Origin: Brugia malayi
Lineage: Eukaryota > Nematoda > Chromadorea > Rhabditida > Onchocercidae
NCBI RefSeq assembly: GCF_000002995.4
Contig: NW_025062478.1
Coordinates: 11,466,001 to 11,530,000, forward strand
Length of the DNA stretch: 64,000 nucleotides
Direction: 5' to 3'
Position 1 is the first letter of the stretch, and each line of letters opens with the position of its first letter. Under the pieces are notes generated by a model that was given only the letters and a program-made list of their open reading frames with translations, was not told the DNA's origin and did no database searches. Of this stretch, positions 1 through 13,414 are shown in pieces. The translations under genes and the position numbers were made by a program.

Positions 1-2181
1 ATGTTTCTATTTGTAAATTGCAATGCTATTACACAACATTATATTTTAATTTTAAACAACAAAATGGAAAAACGTCAGAGAGAGTGTGAGAGAAAGAAAG
101 AAAGAAAAAAAATGATAAATTTATTTTCGAAACAAATAATTTTATCAGCAATACTTTTTTTATTTTTAAATGATTGTGTTTTTTTTTTTTTTGATAACAT
201 ATGAGCAATGAATAATTTAAATAATTTTTTTGCTTATTTAAATAAAAATTTTTGCAATATTGATAGAAAGTAACCATTATTTATATATTTATAATAATTA
301 AACTAATTACAATTGCCTAATTAATAATTTAGAAAAAAAAAATGAAAAAGTAATGAAATAATTTAAAGAAGAAAAAAATAAAACATTGAAAATTGGAGTA
401 AAAAAAAAAAGAAAGTTGATAAAAACATCAAATTTTTGTAATAAATGCATTTTTATGGATTTTTTTTTTCTACTTTAATTTTTTTATAAGTTTTTTTTTT
501 GGATTCTTTTTGATTTTTTATTTTCAATTTTTTTTTTTTAAAATGTTTTTTCTTGTATTATGGAAAGCGGAAAAGCTTTGAAATATTATATTGTAATTTA
601 ATTAATACTAACATATGGATGAATGATTTGATGAAAAAAAATAGAGCGAAAAAGAAGAAAAAAATCATTGTTTTGATGGAAGCGCTTTTAAATGTAATAT
701 TGCAATGTGAAAATTTTTTCCATTAAAACATTTCTTTTTTATTCTTTTATTTTATTTATTTATTTTTTTGATTAAAGAAATGAATATCAAATAAGTATTT
801 TAGCTATTTTAGTAGTATGATTTTAGATAAGTTTGATTAATTTATCTATCATTGTTAGCAGCTAATTATCAATGATAAAAGAATATCAGTAACGCTTGTT
901 ATATAATTATATCAATATTATTGTTAAACAAAATTACTATCAGATAATTATGATCGTATTATTATTAAGGTTAATTGGCATAATTGTAATTATAACGATA
1001 ATGCATTAATTTGTTAAGAATAACTACATCGTTATCACTTATCGCATTACTAATTATCACTTATCAATTGCTGCATAATTTTATCATCATCAAGAAATTT
1101 TGAATTTCCATTGTCATCATTTGTCACATACTATATCATCACTAAAATCATTACTAAAAATAATTATCATATTATTGTGATATGCTTATGATAATCATAA
1201 CTATAAGGATAATTGTACTGGAATGAACAAATATTCAATCTAGATAATTCAATTTTGTCAACTAATTTTTTTATTAAAAGGTAATTATATCATTATCACA
1301 TTCTAAATAGAATTATATCATTACTAAGTTAACCATATCATTATCAGGATAATCAGAGATAATCATTTCAGTATCATTGTCACATAACTGCAGCAATTCC
1401 ATGGATAATCATATCATTATCATCATTATAACTATATTGTTATCATTTGCTGCTCAAAATTATGAATAAATGATAATGCCAAAGTAAACTTTCGAATTTT
1501 TAATTCAATAAATTTAATGCATTTTGCTGTTGTTTTACGTTCAAAGATAAAAGTACTTTAATTAAATTGAATTTAAGTAAAACAACGATATGTAAGTAAG
1601 GTACAAAATTTCAAAAGATTTCCACTGGAAGGTTTCTTTTTATTGTTTTTTTTTTTTTTTTTTGTGAAGATTTGTTTTTCTTGCATAGTTTCAACATAAT
1701 TTTAATTTAATAATTAGAAAATTGCTTGAAGGAAAAAATTACAGCAACTGAATATAATGAAATTTTTAAAGTGAATCATTAATAACAGATAGAAATATTT
1801 AATAAAGTGATAAATTGAAAAGATTAATTATGAGAAATCATTTTAAAAGCTTCTGCCAGAATAATTTAATATTATGGCTTTTAAAATAACTTTTAATAAA
1901 GTTTAAGCTTTTAGATTTGCATTTGTTAAATACTTCGTACACCTCAGAAATCATACATTTCGGAAAACTTTTGCAAATCTTACTAATCACTAACTTTAAT
2001 ATTAATTTTTAATAGTACTTTTTTTTTTTAAGTCGATTGCAACTTCGAATACATTAGGGCAATATTTTTTGAAGCACAAATTACCATAAATTTTCGTACA
2101 TCCAGTTATCAAGCTTATTAGACTAGCAAAGGCAAAAAAATTAGAACTAAAAATTAGATGAAAATTTTTTAGAATTTATTG
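1..2181. other. AT-rich region with no gene recognised
   Basis: This stretch is dominated by A/T homopolymers and by ATTATCA-like words. Short open frames at its left edge, on both strands, are low-complexity Lys/Phe-rich translations and show no domain. The minus-strand gene that starts at 2583 could have a further exon here, but I could not identify one with a convincing acceptor and donor. Confidence 0.6.
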
Positions 2182-2583
2182 TTAAATTGTTCGAACTAAC
2201 TTACCACTACAAATGCCAATGTCAATTTGATCCAATTTTGGTTGACAAAAATTTGGCTGACGACAAGCACCAATTCCAGGGCCGCATGATTCACCCGTAT
2301 CATGCAGACAAACAGTGCAACATTCACATGGATCATAGGCTAATTCGGTACAATTCAATAAATCAGGATTAGGACAAAATTTGGGACATTTATTAGAACA
2401 CACTGTTGATAAGCTATCAAGGATGAATAAATCTTTATCAGTTATATGATAATCTGTTTCATTGTTATCAATTGTAGCAACTAATTGCAGTTGTGATAAA
2501 AATACAGTGCAAATAGTGAGAAATAGTTGAATGAGAATGATAAAATATTGAAATTGAAATTGATGCAATCGTGTTATATCCAT
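2182..2583 (-). CDS. Secreted single-domain IGFBP-type cysteine-rich protein
   Basis: The frame from the ATG at 2583 gives 133 residues. Residues about 12-36 form a hydrophobic signal peptide, and an acidic linker follows. From residue 62 there is a compact 12-cysteine module with spacing C-x3-C-x3-C-x7-C-x7-C-x-C-C-x2-C-x7-C-x6-C-x5-C-x11-C. This includes the DPCECCTVC and TGESCG signatures of the insulin-like growth factor binding N-terminal domain, as in single-IGFBP-domain (SIBD-like) invertebrate proteins. The protein is presumably secreted; its ligand is unknown. I chose this ATG because the signal peptide begins there and a possible trans-splice acceptor (TTATCAG on the minus strand, near 2592) lies 10 nt upstream. 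The longer upstream frame is repeat-derived. A strong splice donor (G|GTAAGTT, exon end at 2205) overlaps the last codons. The protein therefore either stops at 2182 or continues into an exon I could not find. The domain is complete either way. Confidence 0.72.
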   Translation of the reverse strand: MDITRLHQFQFQYFIILIQLFLTICTVFLSQLQLVATIDNNETDYHITDKDLFILDSLSTVCSNKCPKFCPNPDLLNCTELAYDPCECCTVCLHDTGESCGPGIGACRQPNFCQPKLDQIDIGICSGKLVRTI

Positions 2584-2638
2584 AATTATCGCTGATAATA
2601 TTATCAATCGTTTTATCGGTTTGCTATATGTTAAAAGC

Positions 2639-2672
2639 AATGAGTGAATGAATGAATGAATGAATGATTGGA
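2639..2672. repeat. GAAT tetranucleotide tract
   Basis: A short run of GAAT/TGAA units lies just upstream of the IGFBP-type gene on its 5' side. It marks the start of the simple-sequence block that continues to about 3540. Confidence 0.5.
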
Positions 2673-2749
2673 AACCACCCAATGATGAGGATGATGAAAT
2701 GATGGAATATATATTTAGAGCACAAACTATCATCAATCCCTAATGTTGC

Positions 2750-3310
2750 TTCAATGATGTTTGATGATGATGGCGATGACGATAATGACGATATGCTAGT
2801 GATGACGATGATGATGATGTTGATAATGATGATGGTGATGACGACAATGTTAGTGATGACGATGATGATGATGTTGGTAATGATGATGATGGTGACAATA
2901 ATGATGATAATAATAATAATAATGATGGTGATGACAATAATGTTAGTAATGACGATGATAATGATAATAATAATAATAATGATGGTGGTGATAGTTATAA
3001 TAGTGAGAAAGACGATGATGAAATTTGTGACATGATAATGACGATAATGCTAGTGATGAGGATGATAATGATGAAATGATGATAATGGTGATGTTGTCAT
3101 CAAATAAAATGGCATAATACGGTTTAAGTGATATTCTGTAGTATATCAATATCCGAAGATCTCTCGCATCAGTTGTTAATAAGACCAAACCTGAATGTTG
3201 ATGGTAAAGATTGATAATGATGGTGATAATGGTAACAATGAGAAAGGCAATGATGATAATGTAGATAGTGGTGGTGATAATGATGATGATGGTGATAATG
3301 ATCGTGGTCA
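2750..3310. repeat. Imperfect GAT/GAC trinucleotide microsatellite
   Basis: Long imperfect arrays of GATGAT, GATAAT and GATGAC occupy most of this interval, interrupted by a unique patch at about 3100-3200. The Met/Asp-rich (plus strand) and Ser/Leu-rich (minus strand) open frames here are translations of the repeat. The array sits within 200 bp upstream of the IGFBP-type gene's start, so length variation could affect its promoter (inference). Confidence 0.8.
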
Positions 3311-3327
3311 TTTGAATATTCTCATAA

Positions 3328-3545
3328 GCACACAAATACATACGTACATTCATGCACATACACATTCACATACACGTGTGCACACGCACACACATTCACG
3401 TATACATACACAAGCATACGCACACAAGCGCACATATACGTTACGTATGCGCATATAAATATACACATTATACATACACATACATACACATGCACACATA
3501 CATCTACACGCCTACACACATACACGTAAACGTACACAATAATAA
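3328..3545. repeat. CA/TACA-type microsatellite
   Basis: Interrupted (CA)n with CATACA and CACACG variants. His/Thr-rich and Val/Cys-rich frames across it are repeat translations, not genes. Confidence 0.85.
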
Positions 3546-3644
3546 AAATATTTGTCAATGATTCATTTTTTCCTACCGATTTTATAAATTTGTATGTATT
3601 GCAGCATTTTTTTTTAATATAATATAAAAATGAGGAGGAGGATG

Positions 3645-3670
3645 GAGAGAGAGAGAGAGAGAGAGAGAGA
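3645..3670. repeat. (GA)13 microsatellite
   Basis: Uninterrupted GA dinucleotide repeat within a longer purine-rich tract (about 3628-3720). Confidence 0.9.
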
Positions 3671-5394
3671 AATGAAGAAGGAGGGAAAAGGATGAAAAAG
3701 AGAGAAAGAGGAGGAAAATGTGGTAAAATAGAGTTTTTCTTAAATTTAAATTTCTTTTTTTTTTTTATTTTTAACTTTGATATTTCTTATTACAGTTGAA
3801 TGTATTACTGTAATATAAACATTAAAAAGGAAGGGAAAATGGGTAATAATATAGATTTTTTTACTTAAATTTTAATTCTTAATATTTCTAATTTCTGTTA
3901 TTAAACTTGTTGTGATAATATTACTATATTTCAAGATATGATAAAAATGATTATCAATCTTTTTCCTTCCAAAAATTTTTATATAGTTATGCAATACTTA
4001 TTGTTGCTATTTGGTTTTTAATTAAAAATTTTTCTCAAAAAATTTTATTTAGTTATGTAAAAAATAAATTTAATTATTGTTGTTACCATTTACTTTTTAA
4101 TTTAATATATAATTTTTTTTTTTTTTTTTTTGCTGCAGTGATTTTTTTCGAAAAAAAAAAAAAAAAAACGAAGCAGGAAATTTATGTAAAATTGATTTTT
4201 GCTTTTAAAAAAAAGTTAATTTTATATTAATTTTTAATTCTATTGTTGATTCTTTCTTTTCTCTTTTTTTTTTTTTTTAATTTGAAATTTTATAAACAAA
4301 TTTACAACAGTTTTTTTTTTTTTTTTTTTTTCATTTTTAGCGATATTTGATGAATTTTTCACTTCCTTCAGACTACTCCATTTTAATTAATCAGCATTTC
4401 AGGGTGTTTTGCAAATGAATGAGCTGAGAATAGCAATTGTGCATTGGTTGTAACGCCTGATATTATTATTTGCTGATCGTAATAGTGATAATAATAGTGA
4501 TAATATGAGTGTAACAATATGGTGGAACAATATATAGAATGAGATAAGAAAAAGAAATTTCAGTAATGCTCAGAATTTGTTAAATTTATAATAAAGTTTG
4601 TCTACGAAAAATTTCAAAATAACAATTTTAAATATGTCATTTGGATAATTTTCATTTTATCATGTCGGTAATATATAAAATTAAAAAAAAAATAAAAAAA
4701 AAATAAAAATGGGAAAAGAATGTTTACAAGAAAAATTGTAGCAAAATTTAATCAAAAGAGAAGGCAAAAGAAAAGTTATGCATCATTAATTAATCATAAT
4801 TATTCAAAAATTCCTAATATTTTTTGATGAATAAGACGTGTTTTTCTTTTTTCTCCCCCTATTACTTCTTAATTATGCAATTTTTAGAGCAATTCAAAAG
4901 AAAAGGAAAAAAAAAAAATTGGGCAATATTTAAGAATCAGTTTAATCGAGAATAAAAAGAAAAAAAGAAACAATTTAAATGTTCAAAAATACTACAAAAG
5001 GAAGAAATTATTTCAAGTGTGCTGAAATGATGGAAATAGATGAAAAAGAAAATAAAACGAAGTAGAAGTAAATTTTCAAATTAAAATTCAAAAATAAATT
5101 TTATTTGGCAAAAAATTTTAATGATTGTTGGTAAAAATTGCTGCAACAAGTGCCATTAATATTGACAACGATTACTTACTTCGTCTCCTGCTGTGATTTT
5201 TCGAGTATGAAAAGTATCGCAAGATATGTTGAAAATAAATAAATAAAGAAAGAAAAGACCGCTTTTTTAAGAAGTCTCAAAAGAATTAATATAAAGAGAA
5301 ATTTTTTTTTTTTTTGATAAATGATAAGAGATATCGGAGAAAAAGATTTGCTATCCTTTTTCCTTTCATCTTTTTACTACTTTTTTCCGCTCTC

Positions 5395-5415
5395 CTCTCT
5401 CTCTCTCTCTCTCTC
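5395..5415. repeat. (CT)10 microsatellite
   Basis: Uninterrupted CT repeat in a pyrimidine-rich tract. Confidence 0.9.
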
Positions 5416-8400
5416 CCTCCCTTTACCTCAAATATACCGAATTATAATTTCAGGATCTATGAAAAAAAGAGCTTTGTTTTTTTTATTTTTTTGCGATATT
5501 AGAATTATTAGAGAAAAAAAAAAACGGAAAAAAAACGGAAAAGAAGAACGGAAAATTTTTCTAGAATTGTTAGTATGTACAGAATGATATGAAATGAATG
5601 AATGATAAGAAAGTTTTATGGAAAATTTCAAAGAAAAATGAAAAATTAAAGCATTTGAGAGAATTTATGAAAAGAAAATGCAAAAATTTATTTAGGAAAA
5701 AATTTTAAAAGAAAGAAAAGGAAAAAAAAAAAATGATAAAAAGGTACAAAGGAGAAAAATTTTAATTGCATAAATTGTTAAATTATTTCAAAGAGATGCA
5801 AACCTTACAATAGTTTCGTTTTTTTTTTTTTTTTTTTCTTATTTTCTCTTTCTCTCTGTCATTTTCTCTTTCTCTTTCTCTCTTTGTTAATATTTAATAT
5901 AATTGATAAATGCTCGCATTAATTAGTATAAATAAAACATTATAAAAGGTAACTGTGAAAAAGAAAAGAAAAAGCAGAGAGAAGCATACGAGAAAAAGAA
6001 AAAAAGCAAAGAGATATCATTAATTGAGTATTTAACTCGAATACTTTAGTAATTAAATGTAATGATAATGACTGATAAGTTACTATCACTATTGTTATCA
6101 ATAATTTATTATTATAGAGAAATTTAAGAAAGTAAAAATTAAAACATAAAACAAATTTTTGCTTTTTTTTTTATGAAAAAAAAAAAATGAAAAAAATTTT
6201 TCGTTTTTGAAATTATCACAAAAAAGAAAAAAAAAAACAAAAGCAAAAGGACAGAATAATGTTAAGCAAAAAAGAGTGAGAAAAAGCTTAAAATTTGATA
6301 TTCCGTTTATCAGAAAGAAAAGAAAGAGAAAGCTTAAAATCCGGTATCCGGTTACCGGAATATAATCTTTCATACCAATAATTTCCTTTATGTGTGTCTC
6401 ACTATTTCTCACATGAATCATGCATATATAATCATTTCCTTATCACATTTTTTATGCTTTTATTGCTCTTTGTGATATTTTCTTACCGAAGAAACAAAAA
6501 ATAAAAATGAATAAACTTAGTAATATTCGAATTTCATTTTAAACTCTGTAATTTTTTTACATTAAAATCTGTAATATTTAAATTTTACATTAAAATTTAT
6601 ATTAATTAAATTTCTTTTAATTCTCTTTTTAACTTTCCTATTTTATTCACCACTATTGCCTTTCAAAACTTTTATCAAATTTGTTTAAAAAAAAAAAAAA
6701 TATGTCAAATTCACATTTTATTTTATTAAATGATAAAATGCGCGAAATTTCTGTACAATGCGCTAAAAGTGCAATTTAATTTATTTGCATATAAAAAAGA
6801 TTTTTTTAAACTTAAATAATCATTTAAATTTATTCCTCTCATAAATGTCAGTAGTTTTTGCAGGTAATTGCTTACGTAAAATAAAATACACGTAAAATAT
6901 ACACGTAAGTGATAAATATTGATAGTTGCATATGTGTAATGAAGAAAAAAAAGATTTAATGATAAGTGATATACTTATTGAATTTATATTAGTAAGAATT
7001 TAATGATTAATAAGTTATATGAATGCATAAAAAAAGATTGTTATGTAAAGTAATTGATAAGCTTATAGCTTATCAATTTTTGGAAATTGTTAAATGATTA
7101 ATGATAACAGATCTTTCTTTTCTTCAACTATATATATATTACGTAAATGATAAGTATAAACTAAATTATAAATAATTTCAACTGTTAAAAGAATATCATT
7201 CTTATATTTTCATTAATTTGCAGTACTGAAAAAAAACTTACTTATATGTTATCATTGCTTTATCAGTTATCACATTTGAACGATAACATTTTAAATACTT
7301 TCTGTCATTTATCAATACGATTTCTAAATGTAAAAAAATTTTAATAGAATTTAGAAATTATGAGAAATTGAACTTTTAAATAATATATTTTTCAATTTCA
7401 GCTAGGAGAAAAAAAAAAAACAACTTATGTTATTACTAACTGATAAATTAGTGTGATTAGATAATATTTGTTTCAGGAATATTTTAAAAATGAAAAAAAA
7501 AAAAATGTTGCTAAGATGTTATTTGCTAAGAGTATGAGCTTAACAGCTGCAGTGATAATAAGCTGATAAAAATCAATAAATAATGATAAATTTATTCATA
7601 GTTTCAGCAACAAAAAATATTGAAAAATTAATAGATATTTTCTTTTTTATTTGCAAATTAAAATGCTTTTTTTTTTTAATTTGTTATTTTTATTATTTAG
7701 CATAGTTTAATTTAGTACTTACTGTTTATCATAGAGAAAATGATATGATAAATGTGTAAAATATCACAAATACATTTATTATTATCATAAAATATTAATG
7801 AATACAGCGTGTAATTATTATCAAATTATTTCCAAAAAAAAAAAAAAAAAAACTTAAAATCATAATTGCATTTTAATTTTACACATATGGAAGAAAAATG
7901 AGTGATAACAAAGAAATGATATGATTATGATATTTTATCTGTGATATAATCAGTAAAATTTGTAATAAAATATTTTAGTAAAATATGAAAATAAAATTCT
8001 TTTATTCAAATACATAGTAATTCATTATGTAATAAATTATTAATATGAAATTGTATAATTAGTAAAAGCAAATGAAAATTTTAATATACAGAATTATTAT
8101 ATTTATAAATAATTAACAAATTAAAAGAAGAATTTTTAATTTTTAACAATTTAAATTTAAAAAAGAAAGAAAAATTCGTAATTTTTGCAGGGGAAAAAAT
8201 TTTATACGTTTAAAATCTATTTGTTTATACATGAAAACATTTTGAATGCATAAATTTTAAAAGAATCAAAATTTTGAAAGTTTAAAAAAAAAAATTAATT
8301 ATATTAAAATTACACTTTCTTCTGCTAATGATTTATTGTATTTAATTAATGTGAAATAATTATTTTAATAAGATTTTTGATAAAAAATTAAATATGCATT

Positions 8401-8952
8401 TTTATGAATAAACAAAACAATATGAATTAATTATAATTTGAATAAAAAACATTACGAATGTTACATTTTATGCTTTTATCAGTTCTCTTACTTTATTTAC
8501 TTAATAAATTAAAAGTATCTAATAAATAATAATTGCATATTTTTTTAAAAATATTTTAGCTAAACTTTTTTTCTCTTTTTTTTACTATATTTTGTTGGAA
8601 TATTTTTAGGTTATGATTCAAGGTAAAATGTTGAAAAATTAATTGAATTTATTGATCTTTTATTTTCTGTTTTTAAATTTTTTATTTCAAATAACAAAGA
8701 AAAAAATTCTTTTTACCAAAAATTTGAAAAAGTATTACATAAATAAAATGATAATTGTAAATAAAAATTCTAAGTTTTATGTTATTTTAGAAAAAATTTG
8801 TTAAATTTAAATAAAAAAGATGAAAAAATTTTTCTATTTTCACTTTCATTGATGAAATTTTCAAATAAAATTTATTTGAAATATTACAACAATTTTTTAA
8901 TTTCTGTAATTTTTTTCTTTTTTTTTTAAAAAAAATCAAAGGTTTTGAGATC

Positions 8953-8974
8953 AGAGAGAGAGAGAGAGAGAGAG
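8953..8974. repeat. (AG)11 microsatellite
   Basis: Uninterrupted AG dinucleotide repeat that leads into a longer purine tract. Confidence 0.9.
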
Positions 8975-9011
8975 GGAAAGAGAGAGAAAAAAAGATTCAT
9001 TAAAAATAAAA

Positions 9012-9063
9012 TTGCAACCATAAAATGAGCAAATAAGCTCATTTTATGCAAATTTGGTTGCAA
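9012..9063. repeat. Imperfect inverted repeat (hairpin)
   Basis: The left arm, TTGCAACCATAAAATGAGC, is matched on the right by GCTCATTTTAT, an 8-nt insertion, then GGTTGCAA. The loop is AAATAA. All 19 bases of the left arm pair if the insertion bulges out. No gene is nearby. It could be a remnant of a short terminal-repeat element or a chance palindrome. Confidence 0.6.
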
Positions 9064-10086
9064 AAGTGTATCATTGAATTAAATTTATGCCATCATTTAG
9101 GCTCAGAAAAAAAGTGAAAAAAAAAAATTTTTTTTTTAAATCCAAAATGACATCAAATTATTCCAAATCAATTTGTATTAATCATTTTATGTAAATAAAT
9201 AAATTTGAAAAATCAAAAATGAAAACGGATCACATCATTTCATTTTTTATTAAATGAAAAAAAAATAAAATAAAGTAAAACGAAAAAAAAAAAATGAAAG
9301 TTTTAGGAATAAAAATTTGCCATTTTCTTATTTAGAATTAAAAATGAAAAAAAATGAAATCATTGTTTTTTTTTTTTTTTTTCAAATTTGAATTACTCAA
9401 ATATTTTAGTTAAAACGAAAACGTTTTTTTTTTTTTTTTCGAATCACTTACATGTTTTCTATTTATTTTAGGACAAAAAAAAAGTTTTATTACAATAAAT
9501 TAGCAATTTTTACTTAATATATTTAATTAAACAATCAGAGTTATAGTTTTTTTTTTTTTACGAAAATTAAAAGTGAAAAAAAAAAAAAAATGTTTCAAAC
9601 ATTTCAATGTTTAATTTTATTATTCATTCATTGATTGTTGTTTATAAATTGATGTATAATTCATCAAAAAGTTTACGAATTGTTTGAGATAATTTATCAA
9701 ACTTACACTACAAAATGTTCTCTTTCACAATTTTTTTTTTTTTGCACTTTTTCATCGTTTTTTTTTCTTACAACAATAAAACATAAATTTTCAAATCGAA
9801 AAATGATGAATTTTTTAAATTTTTTAAAAACAAAATAAATTATTACAATGTAAAAAAAGTTTAAACTTATTTGAAAAATATCAATGATGTAGGAAAATTG
9901 GGCAATAACTTTTGTTATTTAATAATTTGATAGTATTAGAAATAAAATTATATAATTATTAAATTATGAAAGTAAGTAACAGTGATATATATATTAAAGC
10001 TCAGTAAGTTCAACAATAAAAAAAAAAAATTAGTATTTTTTAATTATTATTATTATTACTTATAATATTTGCAATTAATTAATCAT

Positions 10087-10315
10087 AAATTAGAAATGAA
10101 ATATCTTAAAAATTTACATAAATTAAAAATGAAATATCTTAAAAATTTACATAAATTAAAAATGAAATATCTTAAAAATTTACATAAATTAAAAATGAAA
10201 TATCTTAAAAATTTACATAAATTAAAAATGAAATATCTTAAAAATTTACATAAATTAAAAATGAAATATCTTAAAAATTTACATAAATTAAAAATGAAAT
10301 ATCTTAAAAATTTAC
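10087..10315. repeat. 33-bp tandem repeat, 7 copies
   Basis: Seven nearly identical 33-bp units begin at 10087, 10120, 10153, 10186, 10219, 10252 and 10285. The core of each unit is ATGAAATATCTTAAAAATTT. Because 33 is a multiple of three, both strands stay open across the array (11-residue periods such as HKLKMKYLKNL on plus). There is no signal for a gene around it, so I treat it as a minisatellite. Confidence 0.92.
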
Positions 10316-13300
10316 TGTTATCGCAAAAAAAAAAAAAAAAAGAAAGAAAAAGCAGAAAAAAATTTGATGACTCAATGATTTTTTTTTTGTTTTTGTTTTT
10401 TTTTTTTTTTTTTTGCATTTAATTCGTTTTTAATGATAAAATATATACTTTTATTTTTTGTAAAATGTAAATTTTTCACATTCCAATCAGATAACAAATT
10501 TTGTTGGGAAGGCAAAAAAAAAAAAAACAGAAAGAAAGAAAAATATTTTTGTAAATAAAAAAAAAACTAAAAAACTAAAAAATTTAATGAAAAATCATCA
10601 TTTAATCATTTTCTAAAAATATTCGCAACATTTTATATTTACAAAATTTTTTTCATTGATGAAAATATTTGTTTGAGAAATAATTTCCGTTCTTGTTTAT
10701 TTATCTTTTTTTTTTTTTTTTTGAAAGGAAATTGAATACATAATTTGAAACGAATAAATGAAAAAAAAAACGAAAGATTGATTGGTAAATTTACCTGTAT
10801 TTTTTTTTTTTTAATATGAAATTTGTGCATAAAAAAAAAATTTGAAATTGATTTAAATTATTATGACTAAATTTTTGATCGTAGTGAATTTTGATTAATT
10901 TTTTTTTTTTTTTTTTTTTGGTCAGAAAAATATTTGATTCAAAAGAATGACACAAATCAAATTTATTATTAATTATTCATCAAATATATTTAAGTGTGAT
11001 TGTTAATGAGAAAAAAAAAAAAGAATTTTTTTGTGTAACAAAAAAATATTTCAAATATAAATGCTAAAATATCTATCAAAGTATTAAAATGATGATTGCA
11101 CATAATGTACACAAATATTTTATAAAAAAATATTTCATAAAATTAAAATTTTAAGAGAAAATTTTTAAAATTGGCGCAATGATCTGTAAATTATAGCATT
11201 TAATATCATTGCAATAATATTTCCAAAAGATTTTCAAATAATTATTCAAGAAAACATTCATTAAAAAGTGTTTGAAAATTGATCAAGAAATATTAAAAAA
11301 GACATAAATACTGGAAAGAAGAACAAGAAAAAAAAAAAAAACCATTCAAATATATAACAAAAAATTATTTTAAAATTATTTAAATAAAATTTTTCAATGA
11401 CAAAATTGTTATATATAATAAAATTCCAAAATATATTTTCTCAAAATGACGTGTTTATAACAAAAAATTGAATTGAAATTGAAGTTAAAAGCGAATAATT
11501 TTGTTTTTATAACTAATAATGAAACATTTCTTCTTTTTTTTTAATTTTTAACTTAACTTTTTTCTAAATTTCTTAACTTAATAAGTAACAATCACTTAAG
11601 GAAATTTATAGAAATGAAATAATTTCACACTAAATTGGTATCTTTTTTTTTAGGAAAAGAAATTTCAAAAGCAAAAAATTGTGTTTTTTTTAGTTGAATT
11701 TAAAAAATAGAAATTTTATGAGCTTCTAATTTCATTTATCGTCAATTCTGCTTTAAAAGTAATTTATGAATTTAAAAAAAAAAAGAAAAACGAGCAGTTA
11801 AGAAATCAAAGTGAAAATGATTTATGCAAATTGGTAGTAATAAATTGAAAATGAAACACACAAGAATCTATCATAAATTATTTTATAATTAAATTCAAAT
11901 TTCTATTGTAAAATTATTTAATATGAGCGAACAAAAAAAAAAAAGAAATTAAAAAAAGATTAATTTATTATTCAAAAAATTTATTTATTATTATTCAGGA
12001 AAAAAAAGATTATTTATTATTCATTTTATAGCAAAATTAAATTATCAATGGGAAACAATAATTTTATTTTTGAAACAAAAAAAGAAAAGTTAAGGAGGAA
12101 TTTTGAAATTGGAATATGCAAATATATTTCAACTCCTTACTATACAGAAATAAATTATAACTAAAAAAAAAGTTTTTTTTTTTTTGTGTGGGCAAAAAAT
12201 CAAATTGTACAAAATTCTTTTTTTCAACTTTAAAAAATGTTTGAAAAAAAAAAAAACAAAAATGAAACATATTATTGTTTTAAAACTATAAATTTTGTAT
12301 TGTTTTTATTGAGATAAAATCATCAAAATAGCATTTTTTCTTTTTTTTTTTTTTTTTTGAAAAATTTTACTTTCTTTTTTTTTCTTTTTCATTTATTTTA
12401 CAAATGACGTATAAAATGAAATGTTTCTAAAGAAAAAAAAAGTGAAATTTTTTTTTGCTAAAATTATTGAAATGATTGATGCTTGAAACAGCTGACACTT
12501 TCGATTAAGCTCAAAGAATTTGCTAATCAGCTAATAAAGATCAGAAAGATAAAATTGATATGAAAATTATTTTAAATCGATTGATTAATTAATCATTTAA
12601 TGAAAGAAAAAAAAAATTGATTTCATTCAATTTTGTTATCATTTATCAATAAATTTTTTTTTTTTTATTAAATTTACAACTTCTCACGAAATGATTTAAT
12701 TTAGCAAAAAAGTGAGAAATCACTGTTTTCAATGCAGTAATCACTATTTATAACTAAAATAAATTTATACATTTGTGTATTTAATTAATTAAAACATTTT
12801 TGAAAAAAATGATAAGAAAGGCTATTTTTTTTTTCTATTAATATTAAAATTATTTTATATAAATGTTAGTGAAAAAAAAAAAAAAAAAAACGAAAAAACG
12901 AAAAAATAAATTTTTAATTTTGTTGTAATTTTAATAAAAAAAATTTTAAATAAAAGAAAATAGAATAAGAAAAAAAAAAAAAAAGATTCAATAAATGAAT
13001 AATAAATGAAATTAACAAGAAAAGGAAATGAAATTGAAGTTAGGAATAAAGTTGAATTAGAAAGAAAAGTCTATCAGAAATAAAAAAAAAAAAAAAAAAC
13101 GGAAGGAAGTTTTGTTAAAAGTTTTATATTTTCAATGGAATGTGTTGTTGTAATCCCCAACTGATAGATTTATCATAGATATTGGCTATCTTAAGAAACG
13201 ATAGAAAAGAAAAAATATTATTTTAACATTTATCATTTTTACAAAAAAAAGAAAATGAAAAAATAAAAAAGAGTAAAGGAAAATTTGTTTTTTTTTTTTT

Positions 13301-13383
13301 CCTTTTTCTTCTTTTTGTTGCAAAATTTCAATCTTTTTTTTTTTTTTTTTTTACTGCAAAATTAGCTAATATAGAAATATGAT

Positions 13384-13414
<31 letters not shown>

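Larger units (their letters stand above)
3562..10086. other. Intergenic AT-rich desert
   Basis: No coding exon is recognised on either strand. The content is poly(A)/poly(T), words such as TTATCA and TGATAA, and short GA/CT tracts, with one imperfect hairpin at 9012-9063. All open frames here are short, Lys/Phe/Asn-rich and lack domain signatures. Confidence 0.6.

Noticed and set aside
2740..3561. Met/Asp-rich, Ser/Leu-rich and His/Tyr-rich open frames
   Set aside because: Translations of GAT and CA microsatellites, with no splice structure or domain.
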